Assembly (NCBI RefSeq): GCF_025252405.1
Contig: NZ_CP104307.1
Location: forward strand, 744,001 to 808,000
Length of the DNA: 64,000 nucleotides
Source of the DNA: Flavobacterium sp. TR2
Lineage (GTDB): Bacteria; Bacteroidota; Bacteroidia; Flavobacteriales; Flavobacteriaceae
Direction of reading: 5' to 3'
The notes beneath the pieces were generated by a model that was given only the letters and a program-made list of their open reading frames with translations, made no database searches and was not told the origin of the DNA. Made by a program: the position numbers and the translations under genes. Of this stretch, positions 49,277 through 60,000 are shown in pieces; the first letter of the stretch is position 1, and each line of letters begins with the position of its first letter.

Positions 49277-50818
49277 TTACATTTTCATTAACCAGTTTTT
49301 CATCGAAACTTCGTTTTCGATAATACCTCTTAATTCGGCAATTTTTACACGGTCTTGTTTCATTGTATCTCTATGACGAATAGTTACCGTATCGTCTTCA
49401 AGCGTCTGGTGATCTACTGTAATACAGAACGGCGTCCCTAAAGCATCTTGTCTTCTGTAACGGCGTCCTACAGCATCTTTCTCATCATAAGCCACATTGA
49501 AATCCCATTTCAAATCTTCAATGATTTTTCTTGAAACTTCTGGCAGACCATCTTTTTTAACCAACGGAAGAACCGCTGCTTTAGTTGGCGCTAAAACTGC
49601 TGGCAATTTTAAAACTGTTCTTGTCGAACCATCTTCTAATGTTTCTTCTTTTAATGAAGTTGCGAAAACGGCCAAGAACATACGATCTAAACCAACAGAA
49701 GTCTCTACTACATAAGGAACATAGTTTTCGTTTAATTCAGGATCAAAATATTGCAATTTTCTTCCAGAATATTCTTCGTGCGCTTTTAAGTCAAAATCTG
49801 TACGAGAGTGAATTCCTTCCAATTCTTTAAATCCGAATGGGAAGTTAAATTCGATATCAGCCGCTGCGTTTGCGTAGTGCGCTAATTTTTCGTGATCATG
49901 AAAACGGTAATTTTCTTTTCCTAATCCTAAAGATAAGTGCCATTTCAGACGAGTTTCTTTCCAGTACTCGTATGATTTCATTTCTTCTCCTGGACGCACA
50001 AAGAATTGCATTTCCATTTGTTCGAACTCACGCATACGGAAAATAAATTGTCTTGCAACAATTTCATTTCTAAACGCTTTACCTGTCTGCGCAATTCCAA
50101 AAGGAACTTTCATACGTCCCGATTTCTGAACATTCAAGAAGTTGACAAAAATACCTTGAGCCGTTTCTGGACGCAAATATAAATCCATCGCATTTTCTGC
50201 AGATGCACCTAATTTTGTTCCGAACATCAAGTTAAATTGTTTTACTTCAGTCCAGTTTTTAGAACCAGTTTCAGGATCAGCAATTTCAAGTTCTTCGATC
50301 AAAGCTTTAACATCAGCCAAATCTCCAGCTCCCAAAGAACGCCCTAAACGCTCTCTGATCTCTTTTTCTTTAGCCAAATATTCAACTACACGAGCATTTG
50401 TAGTAACAAACTCTTGTTCGTTGAATGCATCGCCGAAACGAGCTTTTGCTTTTTCGATTTCTTTTTGAGCTTTCTGGTGAATTTTTTCAGCAAAATCTTC
50501 AACCAAAACGTCTGCTCTATATCTCTTTTTAGAATCTTTATTATCAATTAATGGATCATTGAAAGCATCAACGTGACCAGAAGCTTTCCAAGTTGTTGGA
50601 TGCATCAATATTGCAGCATCAAGGCCGACAATATTTTCATTCATCTGAACCATTGATTTCCACCAATATTCACGGATATTCTTTTTTAATTCGACACCGT
50701 TTTGTGCGTAATCATATACAGCACTTAAACCATCGTAAACTTCGCTTGACGGAAAAATAAATCCGTACTCTTTTGCGTGCGAAACCACATTCTTAAATAT
50801 ATCTTCTTGTTTTGCCAT
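49277..50818 (-). CDS. glyS: Glycine--tRNA ligase (single-chain alpha2 type)
   Basis: Class II synthetase of 513 residues, the eukaryote/archaeal-like homodimeric type used by Bacteroidota. Visible: SSEVYDGLSAVYDYAQNG near the N-terminus, RPETAQGIFVNF (motif 2 region), GKAFRNEIVARQFIFRMREFEQMEMQFF and the C-terminal anticodon-binding domain (PLVKKDGLPEV onwards). Monocistronic with a strong terminator. Confidence 0.96.
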   Translation of the reverse strand: MAKQEDIFKNVVSHAKEYGFIFPSSEVYDGLSAVYDYAQNGVELKKNIREYWWKSMVQMNENIVGLDAAILMHPTTWKASGHVDAFNDPLIDNKDSKKRYRADVLVEDFAEKIHQKAQKEIEKAKARFGDAFNEQEFVTTNARVVEYLAKEKEIRERLGRSLGAGDLADVKALIEELEIADPETGSKNWTEVKQFNLMFGTKLGASAENAMDLYLRPETAQGIFVNFLNVQKSGRMKVPFGIAQTGKAFRNEIVARQFIFRMREFEQMEMQFFVRPGEEMKSYEYWKETRLKWHLSLGLGKENYRFHDHEKLAHYANAAADIEFNFPFGFKELEGIHSRTDFDLKAHEEYSGRKLQYFDPELNENYVPYVVETSVGLDRMFLAVFATSLKEETLEDGSTRTVLKLPAVLAPTKAAVLPLVKKDGLPEVSRKIIEDLKWDFNVAYDEKDAVGRRYRRQDALGTPFCITVDHQTLEDDTVTIRHRDTMKQDRVKIAELRGIIENEVSMKNWLMKM

Positions 50819-50888
50819 AGTGATGCAAAAATATAAAAACTAGCTTTATAAAAAAGAAAAATTATAAAGATTGAAGGGCTGATTTTGT

Positions 50889-50896
50889 TACTTTTG
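50889..50896 (+). promoter_or_regulatory. -7 box of comF
   Basis: TACTTTTG, 20 bases before the GTG start. Confidence 0.5.
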
Positions 50897-50916
50897 TAAA
50901 TAAAATCTCTCTTTTT

Positions 50917-51597
50917 GTGATTAATTACCTGATAAATTTGTTTTTTCCTAAAGTTTGCTGCGGATGCCATAAACTTTTGCTTCAAAATGAAACCGTTTTC
51001 TGCACCCTCTGCCGACACGAATTGCCTTTGACTCAATATCATGTCGATCCAAAAAACGAAGCGGTAAAAAAATTCTACGGTAAGATTGACATACAGTTTG
51101 CGGCCGCATTGCTGTATTTTAATAAAAAAGGAATCGTTCAGGAACTCATCCACAATTTAAAATACAAAGGCCATCAGGAAATCGGAACCGTACTTGGAAG
51201 CTGGTATGCAGAAGATCTAAAAGGGCTTCAATTGAAAATTCCTTTTGATGCTGTAATTCCTGTTCCGCTGCACAAAAGAAAATTTAAGGAACGGGGTTAT
51301 AATCAGGTTACTGCTTTTGGAAAAGAAATCGCGTCGGGTTTTGAAATTCCTTTTATAGAAAATGTATTAATCCGAAAATTATATACCAAAACTCAGTCCA
51401 AGAAAAACCTTTTGGGAAGATCTGAAAATATCGAAAACATTTTTGACGTTGAATTCAGCGAATCTGAACACAACAAACATTTTTTAATTGTTGACGATGT
51501 GCTTACAACAGGCGCAACACTCGAAGCGTGTTCGAGAGCTCTGCTAAAAATACCTGGTGCTAAGATTAGCATAATTTGTATCGCAATGGCACATTAA
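50917..51597 (+). CDS. comF: ComF-family phosphoribosyltransferase-like protein
   Basis: A 226-residue protein with an N-terminal zinc-ribbon (PKVCCGCHKLL and CTLCRHELP), a central ComF domain and the phosphoribosyl-binding loop FLIVDDVLTTGATLEAC near 190. ComF supports DNA uptake in competent bacteria, though many homologues have no proven role. Starts with GTG at 50917, the first start codon in frame after the promoter; no ATG exists upstream within the frame. Confidence 0.88.
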   Translation: MINYLINLFFPKVCCGCHKLLLQNETVFCTLCRHELPLTQYHVDPKNEAVKKFYGKIDIQFAAALLYFNKKGIVQELIHNLKYKGHQEIGTVLGSWYAEDLKGLQLKIPFDAVIPVPLHKRKFKERGYNQVTAFGKEIASGFEIPFIENVLIRKLYTKTQSKKNLLGRSENIENIFDVEFSESEHNKHFLIVDDVLTTGATLEACSRALLKIPGAKISIICIAMAH

Positions 51598-51613
51598 GCT
51601 TTGCGTATCAAAA

Positions 51614-54286
51614 CTAATTCACCAATATTTTTGTCACCTCTTTTCTATTGCCATCAGTAACTGTTACAAAATACAGACCTGAAGGCACATCTGGCAATTG
51701 GATATCTTGAATAAAATATCCTGAACCTTGAAAAGCTCTATCGTAAACATATTTACCATTAATATCATTCACGTAGACTTTAATCTCGCTTATCGAATCT
51801 CTATCAAACTGTACGGTAAAAGTCCCTTTGTTTGGGTTTGGGTACGCGACAAAAGCAACATTCTCAAAATCTTTATTTCCTAATGTGTACGTTTTAGCGC
51901 AAATATTTACCGACGCAGCATTTATTGTCCCCAAAGCTCCCACAGTATCATCAAGAACCCTAAAGGTCCATGCTCCCTCAGGATTTTCTCCATTAAAAGC
52001 ACTTAGAGCTGTTGAAGGAATAACAATTTGGCTAGTCGTTGTGCTGCAATTTAAAGCAGTTCCGCTGTCATCAAACTGCAAAGCAAAAGTTGAATTTGTA
52101 CTGCCGCAGTTTTTGTTAAACAAAGTCACTGTTGTTCCTTTTGGACTTATAATTTGCATAGTCAAGTCTGAAAATCTTGCGTGAGTTACATTTACCGAAA
52201 CATTGACATCTGAAACTGATCCAGTAGAAGCAGGCACTGAAACCGTTTTATTAACATTTACATTATCGCCAGTAGAGTATCCTCCGCCAAAGCTATAAGA
52301 CGCACAAGATGTTGAAACCGTATATCCTAAAGCAAATGGTTTAGAATTTAAAGCATAATAAATATTGCCAACTGGCTCTATTAAAAGTCTACAATTTGTA
52401 GAAACTTCAATTTCTGACGGAACTACTATAGATTCTGAACCGTCGTTTGGAGTATTAGCAGCTAAAACAATAGGAAATGTTGTTCCTCCGTCAAGCGACA
52501 ATTTTATATTTACGTTTGATGATCCTGGAAGCGTGTTTGTGTTATTTACATTCCAATTAATCGTTTGTACAGATCCTTTTGCCCAACCAAGATTATCTTC
52601 TGTTTGCGACGTTACGGCAAATGGCCCTGCTGCTGCGGTTACTGTCACAATCATTGCATCTGTGTTGGTCTGCGCCTTTCCTTCAGCTGCATTGTCTCTT
52701 CCTGTAAGCGTAAAATTCATAGTCTTTGCAATAGAAGAAACAGACTCCCAAGTTGTCGTCAATTGATTATTTAATACCGAACTCAAAGCTGGCATATAAC
52801 GAACGGGCGAAGCTGTTGGCGAGAAGGACCTAAACATGGGCCCATCTGGTTTTGCTGCAGATGCGAAACTATTGCCCGCAAAAGCTGTTGTTGCACTATC
52901 ATATTGTTCCCAAGTGTAGGTTATAGAATTGCCTTCAGGATCAGAACCAGTTCCTGTCAAAACAAATGGCGTGCTAATTGGTATTGTATAATCTGAACCT
53001 GCATTTATCACAGGCGGATTATTATCAGCTATAGGAGATGTCACCGGACAGGTTTTTCCTGCTAGATTGCTCTGGATCTGATTTATGCTTGCATAAGAAA
53101 AGTAGTCATCTGAATGATCTTGAATGTTATAACCTTTTGTCACGCCTGCATAACCCATAATGGTCGAACCGCTTCCAGGCTCATAACACGTTCCATAACC
53201 TTCATTTTGAAAAGAAAAAGTATGTGTGCCACCAAGCTGATGCCCCATTTCGTGTGCAACAAAATCGATATCAAAATTATCTCCTTCTGGTTTTGCATCA
53301 GCTGGAGATGTAAATGCACTGCCTTTTCCAATTGGATCACTAGATGTTGGACTTTCGCATATGCAGCCAATACAGCCTGCGTTTCCTCCTCCGCCAGAAG
53401 CGCCAAACAAATGGCCTATGTCATAATTGGCCTCACCTATAACATTGGTTAAGGTGGTCTGCACTTCTTTTGCCCAAGGTCCTCCGTCTGCAGCGCCAAC
53501 TGATGCAGCAGAATAAGGATCTGTAGCAGCATCTGTATAAATAACAGCCTGATTATTGGCTATTAGGATTAACTTTACAGCAAGATCTCTATTAAAAATA
53601 CCATTTACTCGAGTTAAAGTTGCATTCATTCCGGCTAAAGCTCCTGCCTTTGTTCCGCCAAAATAAGCGGCATATTCTCCCGTGCAGGATAATGCCAATC
53701 GAAGTGTTTTAAATTGTTTGGCATTAGACGCTATTTTTGCTGTAGCCGCATTTTTATTTTCAGAAACAAGACCAGTTGTCTTGCAATCTAAGAACTTTCT
53801 TGACTCTGCATTGTCTTGCGCTTTGAACAAAACATACTCCAATTTATTATCAGGATTTTGCTCTATATATTCTGTTGGTTTTGCTGCTCTAAAAACCATC
53901 GTCTGAATTCCGATTGGAGCAACGCTAAAATGTATTTTAGCATTTTTATCATCTATTCCACGCCCTTCATAAGATCTGATTTCTGGGTATTTTGCCTGTA
54001 ATTCTGGATCAAAATTAGAAGATTCCCAAACTGAAAAACGCTCCAAAACTCCGTCAGCATTTGGAATGGTGATTTCTGATGCTGCAATTTTTGCTGTTTT
54101 ATTTGTAACCGAAGCCAATTTAGAGCTTAGGAGATTTGCATTTAATTTATAGTATAATTTATTGGAACTTGCGCCATCCGCTTTTCGCATAAGCGATGAA
54201 GAAGTTACTTTCTGCCATAGAGCATCTTGTGCATTGATATTTGCAGAACAAAAAATTAAAAATATATAAAGTAGCTGTTTTTTCAT
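51614..54286 (-). CDS. T9SS-secreted reprolysin-like zinc metallopeptidase
   Basis: An 890-residue secreted peptidase. Signal peptide ending NINAQ, propeptide, then a metzincin domain with the zinc motif HEMGHQLGGTHTF (HExxHxxGxxH) near residue 350. Ig-like and KREPA-type linker domains follow, then a proprotein-convertase P-domain (about 690-795: VSVPASTGSVSDVNVSVNVTH), and a type A T9SS sorting domain (last about 75: VAYPNPNKGTFTVQF). Exported by the type IX system and anchored or released at the surface. I use ATG 54286, since it puts the signal peptide at the N-terminus. Confidence 0.9.
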   Translation of the reverse strand: MKKQLLYIFLIFCSANINAQDALWQKVTSSSLMRKADGASSNKLYYKLNANLLSSKLASVTNKTAKIAASEITIPNADGVLERFSVWESSNFDPELQAKYPEIRSYEGRGIDDKNAKIHFSVAPIGIQTMVFRAAKPTEYIEQNPDNKLEYVLFKAQDNAESRKFLDCKTTGLVSENKNAATAKIASNAKQFKTLRLALSCTGEYAAYFGGTKAGALAGMNATLTRVNGIFNRDLAVKLILIANNQAVIYTDAATDPYSAASVGAADGGPWAKEVQTTLTNVIGEANYDIGHLFGASGGGGNAGCIGCICESPTSSDPIGKGSAFTSPADAKPEGDNFDIDFVAHEMGHQLGGTHTFSFQNEGYGTCYEPGSGSTIMGYAGVTKGYNIQDHSDDYFSYASINQIQSNLAGKTCPVTSPIADNNPPVINAGSDYTIPISTPFVLTGTGSDPEGNSITYTWEQYDSATTAFAGNSFASAAKPDGPMFRSFSPTASPVRYMPALSSVLNNQLTTTWESVSSIAKTMNFTLTGRDNAAEGKAQTNTDAMIVTVTAAAGPFAVTSQTEDNLGWAKGSVQTINWNVNNTNTLPGSSNVNIKLSLDGGTTFPIVLAANTPNDGSESIVVPSEIEVSTNCRLLIEPVGNIYYALNSKPFALGYTVSTSCASYSFGGGYSTGDNVNVNKTVSVPASTGSVSDVNVSVNVTHARFSDLTMQIISPKGTTVTLFNKNCGSTNSTFALQFDDSGTALNCSTTTSQIVIPSTALSAFNGENPEGAWTFRVLDDTVGALGTINAASVNICAKTYTLGNKDFENVAFVAYPNPNKGTFTVQFDRDSISEIKVYVNDINGKYVYDRAFQGSGYFIQDIQLPDVPSGLYFVTVTDGNRKEVTKILVN

Positions 54287-54449
54287 ACTCTTAAAATATA
54301 ATATCAAAATTACTTCAATTAATTTGAAATCATATTATCTATACGACAATTATTGTTTTTTAATCGACGAGTCGACTCATTTTTACAAAAAGATATAGTA
54401 TCTGTTAAAAATCGATTTGGCATAGTATTAAATTTAAAAGAGAATAGTA

Positions 54450-54457
54450 TAAATTTG
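54450..54457 (+). promoter_or_regulatory. -7 box of ribF
   Basis: TAAATTTG, 21 bases upstream of the TTG start of ribF. Confidence 0.5.
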
Positions 54458-54478
54458 CAGCATCTTAAATAATTTGTT

Positions 54479-55426
54479 TTGAAGCTCTTTCATTCTATAA
54501 ACGATTTTCAGTCAACCAAGAAAACAATTTTAACTCTTGGCACCTTTGACGGCGTGCATATTGGTCATAAAAAAATTCTCGAGCGAATTACGCAGCAAAC
54601 TGAAAACGGAAAGTATGAAAGTCTGGTTCTTACCTTTTTCCCGCATCCGCGAATGGTTCTTCAAGAGAAATCTGAAATTAGGCTACTCAATACCATTGAT
54701 GAAAAGATAAAACTTTTGGAAGCGACAGGTATAGAAAACCTTGTTGTCCATCCTTTTAACGAAAGTTTTTCGAGACTGACTGCGGAAGAATTTGTTCGAA
54801 CCATTTTAGTAGAAAAATTTCAGATTCAAAAAATCATTATTGGCCATGACCATCGTTTTGGCCGCAATAGAACTGCAAATATTGACGATTTAATCGCTTT
54901 TGGAATTGAGTATGGGTTTGAAGTTGAACAAATTTCTGCCGAAGAAATCCAAGATGTTTCGGTAAGTTCAACCAAAATCAGGAAAGCTTTAAACGAAGGC
55001 CAGATGGATTTGGCCAATGAATATTTAGGCTACAGCTATTTCTTGAACGGAACTATTGTAAAAGGAAAACAGCTCGGGCGAACTATTGGTTTTCCTACTG
55101 CTAATATTCATATTGAAGAAGATTATAAACTAATACCAAAAATTGGCGTCTATGTTGTCAAAGCCACTATAAATGGCGAAACCGTTTTTGGCATGATGAA
55201 TATTGGTTTTAACCCAACTGTTAATGGCGATAAGCAAACCATCGAAGTGCATCTGTTTGATTTCAGCAAAGACATTTACGATCAGAATATTGAAGTTTCT
55301 TTGCTTCATTACATACGTGAAGAACAAAAATTTAGTTCGGTAGATGCTTTAAAAGCGCAGCTTCATCAAGATCAGACCGATTCTTTGGCTTTTATACATT
55401 CTTCATCAAAAAACCAGACTGCATAG
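54479..55426 (+). CDS. ribF: Bifunctional riboflavin kinase/FAD synthetase
   Basis: Makes FMN and FAD from riboflavin. The 315-residue protein has an N-terminal adenylyltransferase (TLGTFDGVHIGHKK near 20-33; HDHRFGRNR near 122) and a C-terminal riboflavin kinase (GRTIGFPTANI near 200; GMMNIGFNPT). A TTG start at 54479 is required: no ATG lies between the -7 box and the conserved core. No FMN riboswitch is evident. Confidence 0.95.
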   Translation: MKLFHSINDFQSTKKTILTLGTFDGVHIGHKKILERITQQTENGKYESLVLTFFPHPRMVLQEKSEIRLLNTIDEKIKLLEATGIENLVVHPFNESFSRLTAEEFVRTILVEKFQIQKIIIGHDHRFGRNRTANIDDLIAFGIEYGFEVEQISAEEIQDVSVSSTKIRKALNEGQMDLANEYLGYSYFLNGTIVKGKQLGRTIGFPTANIHIEEDYKLIPKIGVYVVKATINGETVFGMMNIGFNPTVNGDKQTIEVHLFDFSKDIYDQNIEVSLLHYIREEQKFSSVDALKAQLHQDQTDSLAFIHSSSKNQTA

Positions 55427-55464
55427 TTTTTACTGTTTTTAAATCATCGTAGTTATTTTTTTAG

Positions 55465-55472
55465 TAAATTTG
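55465..55472 (+). promoter_or_regulatory. -7 box of the 145-aa membrane protein gene
   Basis: TAAATTTG, 52 bases upstream of the ATG. Confidence 0.4.
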
Positions 55473-55524
55473 ATAGAACACTGTTTTTCAAATATTTACT
55501 ATTAACTTCTAAAAAATAACCACT

Positions 55525-55962
55525 ATGAAATTACCTAAAGAAATTACCAACGGGTTTTTGATATTCCTCGGAATTGGCATTTATTTTTTATTAATGAATG
55601 TACTAGGTTTAGCAGATTTGTTTTATTTGAGAACACTCAACGTTTTCTTTATATTCTACGGTGTTAACAGGACAATGCAGATGAATCTTCATGAGGGAGA
55701 AACCAATTTTGTTTCTAATGCAATATCTGCAATGACGACTTCTGTGGTTGGTGTGGCGCTAAGCATTTTGGGGCTCTTGGTGTATAGCTACGCCCGAGGT
55801 GGAGATGCTTACGTAAGAACTTTATCTGAAACATTTATGTTCGGAGGAAATCCATCTGTGCCAACTTATTGCATTTGTCTTTTATTTGAAGGAATTGCTT
55901 CTTCTGTAATTGTTACTTTGATGATGATGCTGTATTGGAACAACAAATATGCAGCCGATTAA
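55525..55962 (+). CDS. Uncharacterised four-helix membrane protein (145 aa)
   Basis: A polytopic inner-membrane protein with hydrophobic helices near residues 8-30, 36-50, 68-92 and 115-138. Short polar loops include MNLHEGETNF and YARGGDAYVRT. No known transporter or enzyme motif is seen. Conserved-looking charged residues in the loops are the only features. Monocistronic with its own -7 box. Function unknown. Confidence 0.7.
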   Translation: MKLPKEITNGFLIFLGIGIYFLLMNVLGLADLFYLRTLNVFFIFYGVNRTMQMNLHEGETNFVSNAISAMTTSVVGVALSILGLLVYSYARGGDAYVRTLSETFMFGGNPSVPTYCICLLFEGIASSVIVTLMMMLYWNNKYAAD

Positions 55963-56080
55963 TTTAAAAAAATGCTGCAGCAAAATTTAAAGACATATCT
56001 TTTTAATGCCTCTTTTGGGCATCGATCGAATCAAAAATTTTAGTCAAAAGAGATCTCAAATCTCAAGAAATATTTTTAAA

Positions 56081-56118
56081 TTGCTTATAGCAGAGAGTTA
56101 TAAGCAATTTTTTTTATT
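56081..56118 (+). terminator. Hairpin and T run immediately before the cupin gene
   Basis: TTGCTTATA (56081-56089) pairs with TATAAGCAA (56099-56107), followed by eight or more T residues ending 7 bases before the ATG at 56125. It may terminate upstream transcription, or attenuate expression of the next gene. Confidence 0.7.
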
Positions 56119-56124
56119 TGAAAA

Positions 56125-56991
56125 ATGAAGTTAAAGCAAATTGAAAGGGTAAAAAAAATCTCAAAAGACGATTTTGTTTCCCAATATGTAAAAAAACAAA
56201 TTCCTGTTGTTATCGAAGAATTGACCGAAGACTGGCCAGCTTACAACAAATGGAAATTATCTTATATAAAAGAAATAGCAGGAGATTCTATCGTTCCTTT
56301 GTACGACGACAGACCTGTAAATCATGAAGACGGTTTTAACGAGGCGCACACCACAATGAAAATGAGTGATTATATCGACTTATTAGAAGAAAAGCCTACC
56401 AACTACCGCATTTTTCTTTACAATCTAATGAAAGAGGTTCCTTCCTTAAAAAATGACTTCTTATGGCCCGATATTGGCTTAAAATTGGTAAAACAAATGC
56501 CGATGCTGTTCTTTGGAGGTGAAAATTCGAGAGTTTTTATGCATTATGACATTGATTACTCAAACATTCTCCATTTTCATTTTCATGGCGAAAAACAATG
56601 CATGATTTTTCCTCCCAATCAATCAAAATTTATGTATAAAGTGCCTCACGCGTTAATTTCAAGAGAAGACATCGATTTTGACAATCCCGATTATGAAAAA
56701 TTTCCTGCGCTCAAAAATGTTGAAGGTTACATCACTAATCTAAAACATGGCGAAATGCTTTATATGCCCGAAGGATATTGGCACTATATGAAATATCTAA
56801 CGCCTGGATTTTCGATGAGCCTACGCTCTTTTCCAAAAAACATTGTCAACTTGTCTAAAGCGGCATATAATGTTTTTATTATGCGCCATTTTGATATTAT
56901 GATGCGAAAAATCCAAGGCCAGAAGTGGATTGACTATAAAAATGAAAAGGCTCTTAAAGATACGCATCAGTACCTGCAGCGTTCCCTTTAA
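56125..56991 (+). CDS. JmjC-like cupin (cupin_8) protein, putative Fe(II)/2-oxoglutarate oxygenase
   Basis: A 288-residue cupin_8/FIH-like protein. Metal ligands expected for the family are visible: HYD in FMHYDIDYSN near 145 and the distal His in EGYWHYMKYL near 227; FHFHGEKQCMIFPP and MLYMPEGYWH are typical strands. Homologues hydroxylate proteins or tRNA-related targets (for example ribosomal protein histidine hydroxylases); the substrate here is unknown. Bounded by a hairpin upstream and a strong bidirectional terminator downstream. Confidence 0.85.
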   Translation: MKLKQIERVKKISKDDFVSQYVKKQIPVVIEELTEDWPAYNKWKLSYIKEIAGDSIVPLYDDRPVNHEDGFNEAHTTMKMSDYIDLLEEKPTNYRIFLYNLMKEVPSLKNDFLWPDIGLKLVKQMPMLFFGGENSRVFMHYDIDYSNILHFHFHGEKQCMIFPPNQSKFMYKVPHALISREDIDFDNPDYEKFPALKNVEGYITNLKHGEMLYMPEGYWHYMKYLTPGFSMSLRSFPKNIVNLSKAAYNVFIMRHFDIMMRKIQGQKWIDYKNEKALKDTHQYLQRSL

Positions 56992-56992
56992 T

Positions 56993-57032
56993 AAAAAAGC
57001 GGTTGGATTTTTAGAAATCCAACCGCTTTTTT
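56993..57032. terminator. Bidirectional terminator between the cupin gene and the giant repeat gene
   Basis: AAAAAAGCGGTTGGATTT (56993-57010) pairs exactly with 57015-57032; A and T runs serve both convergent genes. Confidence 0.9.
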
Positions 57033-57035
57033 ATT

Positions 57036-60000
57036 TTATCTAAATATGATCTTCTTTGTGACTGTTTTTCCGCTGTCCAAAGTCATTTTGACCAATAAGA
57101 TTTGTGGCCCCGATTGAAAGTTTGTGATGAGCCATTCCTTACTTCCGATTTGTTTTTTAAGATATAGCTGTTTGCCTTCCATATCATAAATCGTGGCTTC
57201 TTTAAGATTGTCCTGCTCCGAAATAGATTGCAGTTTGATGTTTTTATCCTTAACAGAAACAACGATCTGCTGATCCTGATTCTCAAAATCTTGATTACCC
57301 AACGGTTTGCCTCCATCCTGACTAGTATAACGCAATACAAAACGATTTAGAAAAGTTCCCGGCGCCGATGTAAATGTATACCCCCCAGTTTTAAGATTAT
57401 GAATCGTATGGGTCACTTTGTCCTGCAAGTAAATATCCTGAGTGCTTAAACTTCCATCAGTATGATCTATCGCAATGGTAAAGCGCCCTTCTGGAATTGT
57501 AGATTTATAACCTAACGGAATCGTATCGGACACAACAAAAGGCACCGCTCTCCCTTGAATGACCAATTTTTTGCCTTCATTAATGCTATAAAAATCAACA
57601 TAAGGGTTTGCATTCAACGTTATTGCATCGTAACTATTGTCCCATGAATTAGTGGCGCCTGTTACATAGCCGATAAGCAATTGTTTGAAGGCTCCTTCTG
57701 TATTCGTTAAGTTCAGCCATAAGCGATGTTTTTCTATATCGGTAGAAGCGGCTGCCGATTTGTAAAACTGACTGTTGCGGTTCGCAACACGCATCGAATT
57801 TGTAAAAACAACGCTTTGTCCTGTTATCGCTTTTGCAAAAAAGCCCTGTCCAGCGGCAATATAGCCTAACGGTGCCGCCTGATTTCCTGGGGATGTTGCT
57901 CCTGTTCCATCCATTTGTCCTACTTCGATCTCTCCAGATAAATTATAATAAGCAAAATCACTGCTCGTATAAGCAAAGGTATTAGTGCCCGGAATTTTGG
58001 AAGGAGGAGTATTATGTGTCCAAAAATACAATGTCCCATAAAGTCGATCTGCATTATCATGAATAAACTGATCTGCATAAACTGCTGAAGGATATGGATT
58101 TCCCAAAAGAACTAATTTTTCAGCAACCATAGGCGGTCCCGTAATCAAACCATTATTTGGCGTCCCTTTAAATTGTCCCCCATAAATCAAGGGATTATTT
58201 AAATCATAAAATTGCGGAGCGCGAATACTGTATCCATTCCCTTTTACCATTTCTCCTGCTCCATTATTAATTAAAACCCAACCCGTTGATGGATTGTATT
58301 TATGAAATTTATCAAATAATGTATTGGGAGATAAATCATGTAAGGTAAACGCAGGATCACGAGTTACTGGCGAAGACCAGTAGGTAACATCGTAACGTCT
58401 TACCGGTGTCGTATTTCTATTGTAAATAATATTTCCTGTATTCGCTACATCTGAAATTTGCACTAAACTCGAATTGTTTTCAAATATAAAAGTACCATTA
58501 CCCAATACATTTACTTCATTGGTAACGGTAATTGTATTCGTTCCTTCTACGATTAGAGAACCATTATTTTCAATGGTTAATCTGCTGACAAAAAAATTAG
58601 CATTAGTTCCCGAAATAATTGGATCAACTGCCGTATCGGGAATATCTATGCAATCAGTAGCAATAGGAACGCCTGGCGGTGTCCAATTTGCAGGATTTCC
58701 CCAATTGGCATCAGCGCTTCCATTCCATGCTTTCGTAACAAAAGCATTTATTGTGACTGGTGTCGAATCTGATTCACAGCCTGACGAAATGCTTTTCACT
58801 TGAACATTGTACACCCCAGAAGACAAACCTGCAAACACTCCTGAAGTATTGCTAAAATCTATGCCGTCTATACTGTACGTATATCCAGTTCCAGACGCAG
58901 GCGAAGTAACCGTAATCACGCCTGTATTATTTACACAAGTTGGCAATTGAGTAACAGAAGCTGTCGGTGCTGCTACTATTGGATTTACTGTTAAAGAAAC
59001 GCTCTGGCTGGCTTGGCATCCGCCTGAAGTTGTAATAGTCATTATACCGTTGTAAGTTCCCGAAGCGGTGTTTGCAGGAACATTCACATTTATAATATCT
59101 CCAGACCCGGAACTAAAAGGAAATGGTGTGGTTCCTTGATCTGTCAAAGCAACCCAATCAATAGCATAGCTAATTGGCGAACCAGTAGTCGAATTATAGC
59201 TTAAAGTAGTATTTTGTGCAGATGGACTTGGACAAACTGGGGTAAAAACTCCCGCTGTGCTTATAGTCGGAACACTATTAATGGTTAATGAAATTGTTTG
59301 AGTTGCCAAACATCCAGCTGCAGTAAAAATTGTCATTACTCCGCTATAAGTTCCAGCTGCAGTATTCGCTGGAATAAAAATGTTGTTGATATTTCCTGCT
59401 CCAGAATCAAAAGAAAAATCAGTGATGCCTTGATCATTTAGTGTTGCCCAATCTATTGAATACCTTATTGGAGAACCTGTCGTTGCAGTATAAGGCAAAG
59501 AAGCCATTTGTAATGATGAACTTTGACAAATTGAAGTCAGATTTCCTGATGTTGTGATGGTGGGAACTTCATTAACCGTTATGGTAAAATTGCTCGGAGC
59601 GGACACGCAGCCGTTTCCGTTTTTCACCGTTAAGGTTCCCGTATACGTGCCCGCAGCCGTTCCCGCAGGAACCGCAATGCTAATCGGACTTGCTCCTAAA
59701 GCCGCATCTGTAACCGCTGCAAAATTATTGGTCGGACTTGAATTCCAAATTATACTGTAGGAAGTTGGCAGATTTGTTGGAGCGCTATAGCTTAAGCTGG
59801 CCGTTTGAGCCGAAGCGCTAAAACAAACCGCACCCGCAGTTCCCAATGCTATCGATGGCAACGGATTGACCGTTATGGCAAAATTGCTTGGCGCAGAAAC
59901 GCAGCCGTTTGCATTTTTCACCGTTAATGTGCCCGTATACGTGCCCGCGGCCGTGCCCGCAGGAACCGCAATGCTGATCGGACTTGCTCCTAAAGCCGCA

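Noticed and set aside
50725..51153. 142-residue minus-strand ORF between glyS and comF
   Set aside because: It overlaps the glyS start region and comF coding sequence in other frames and lacks any family feature.
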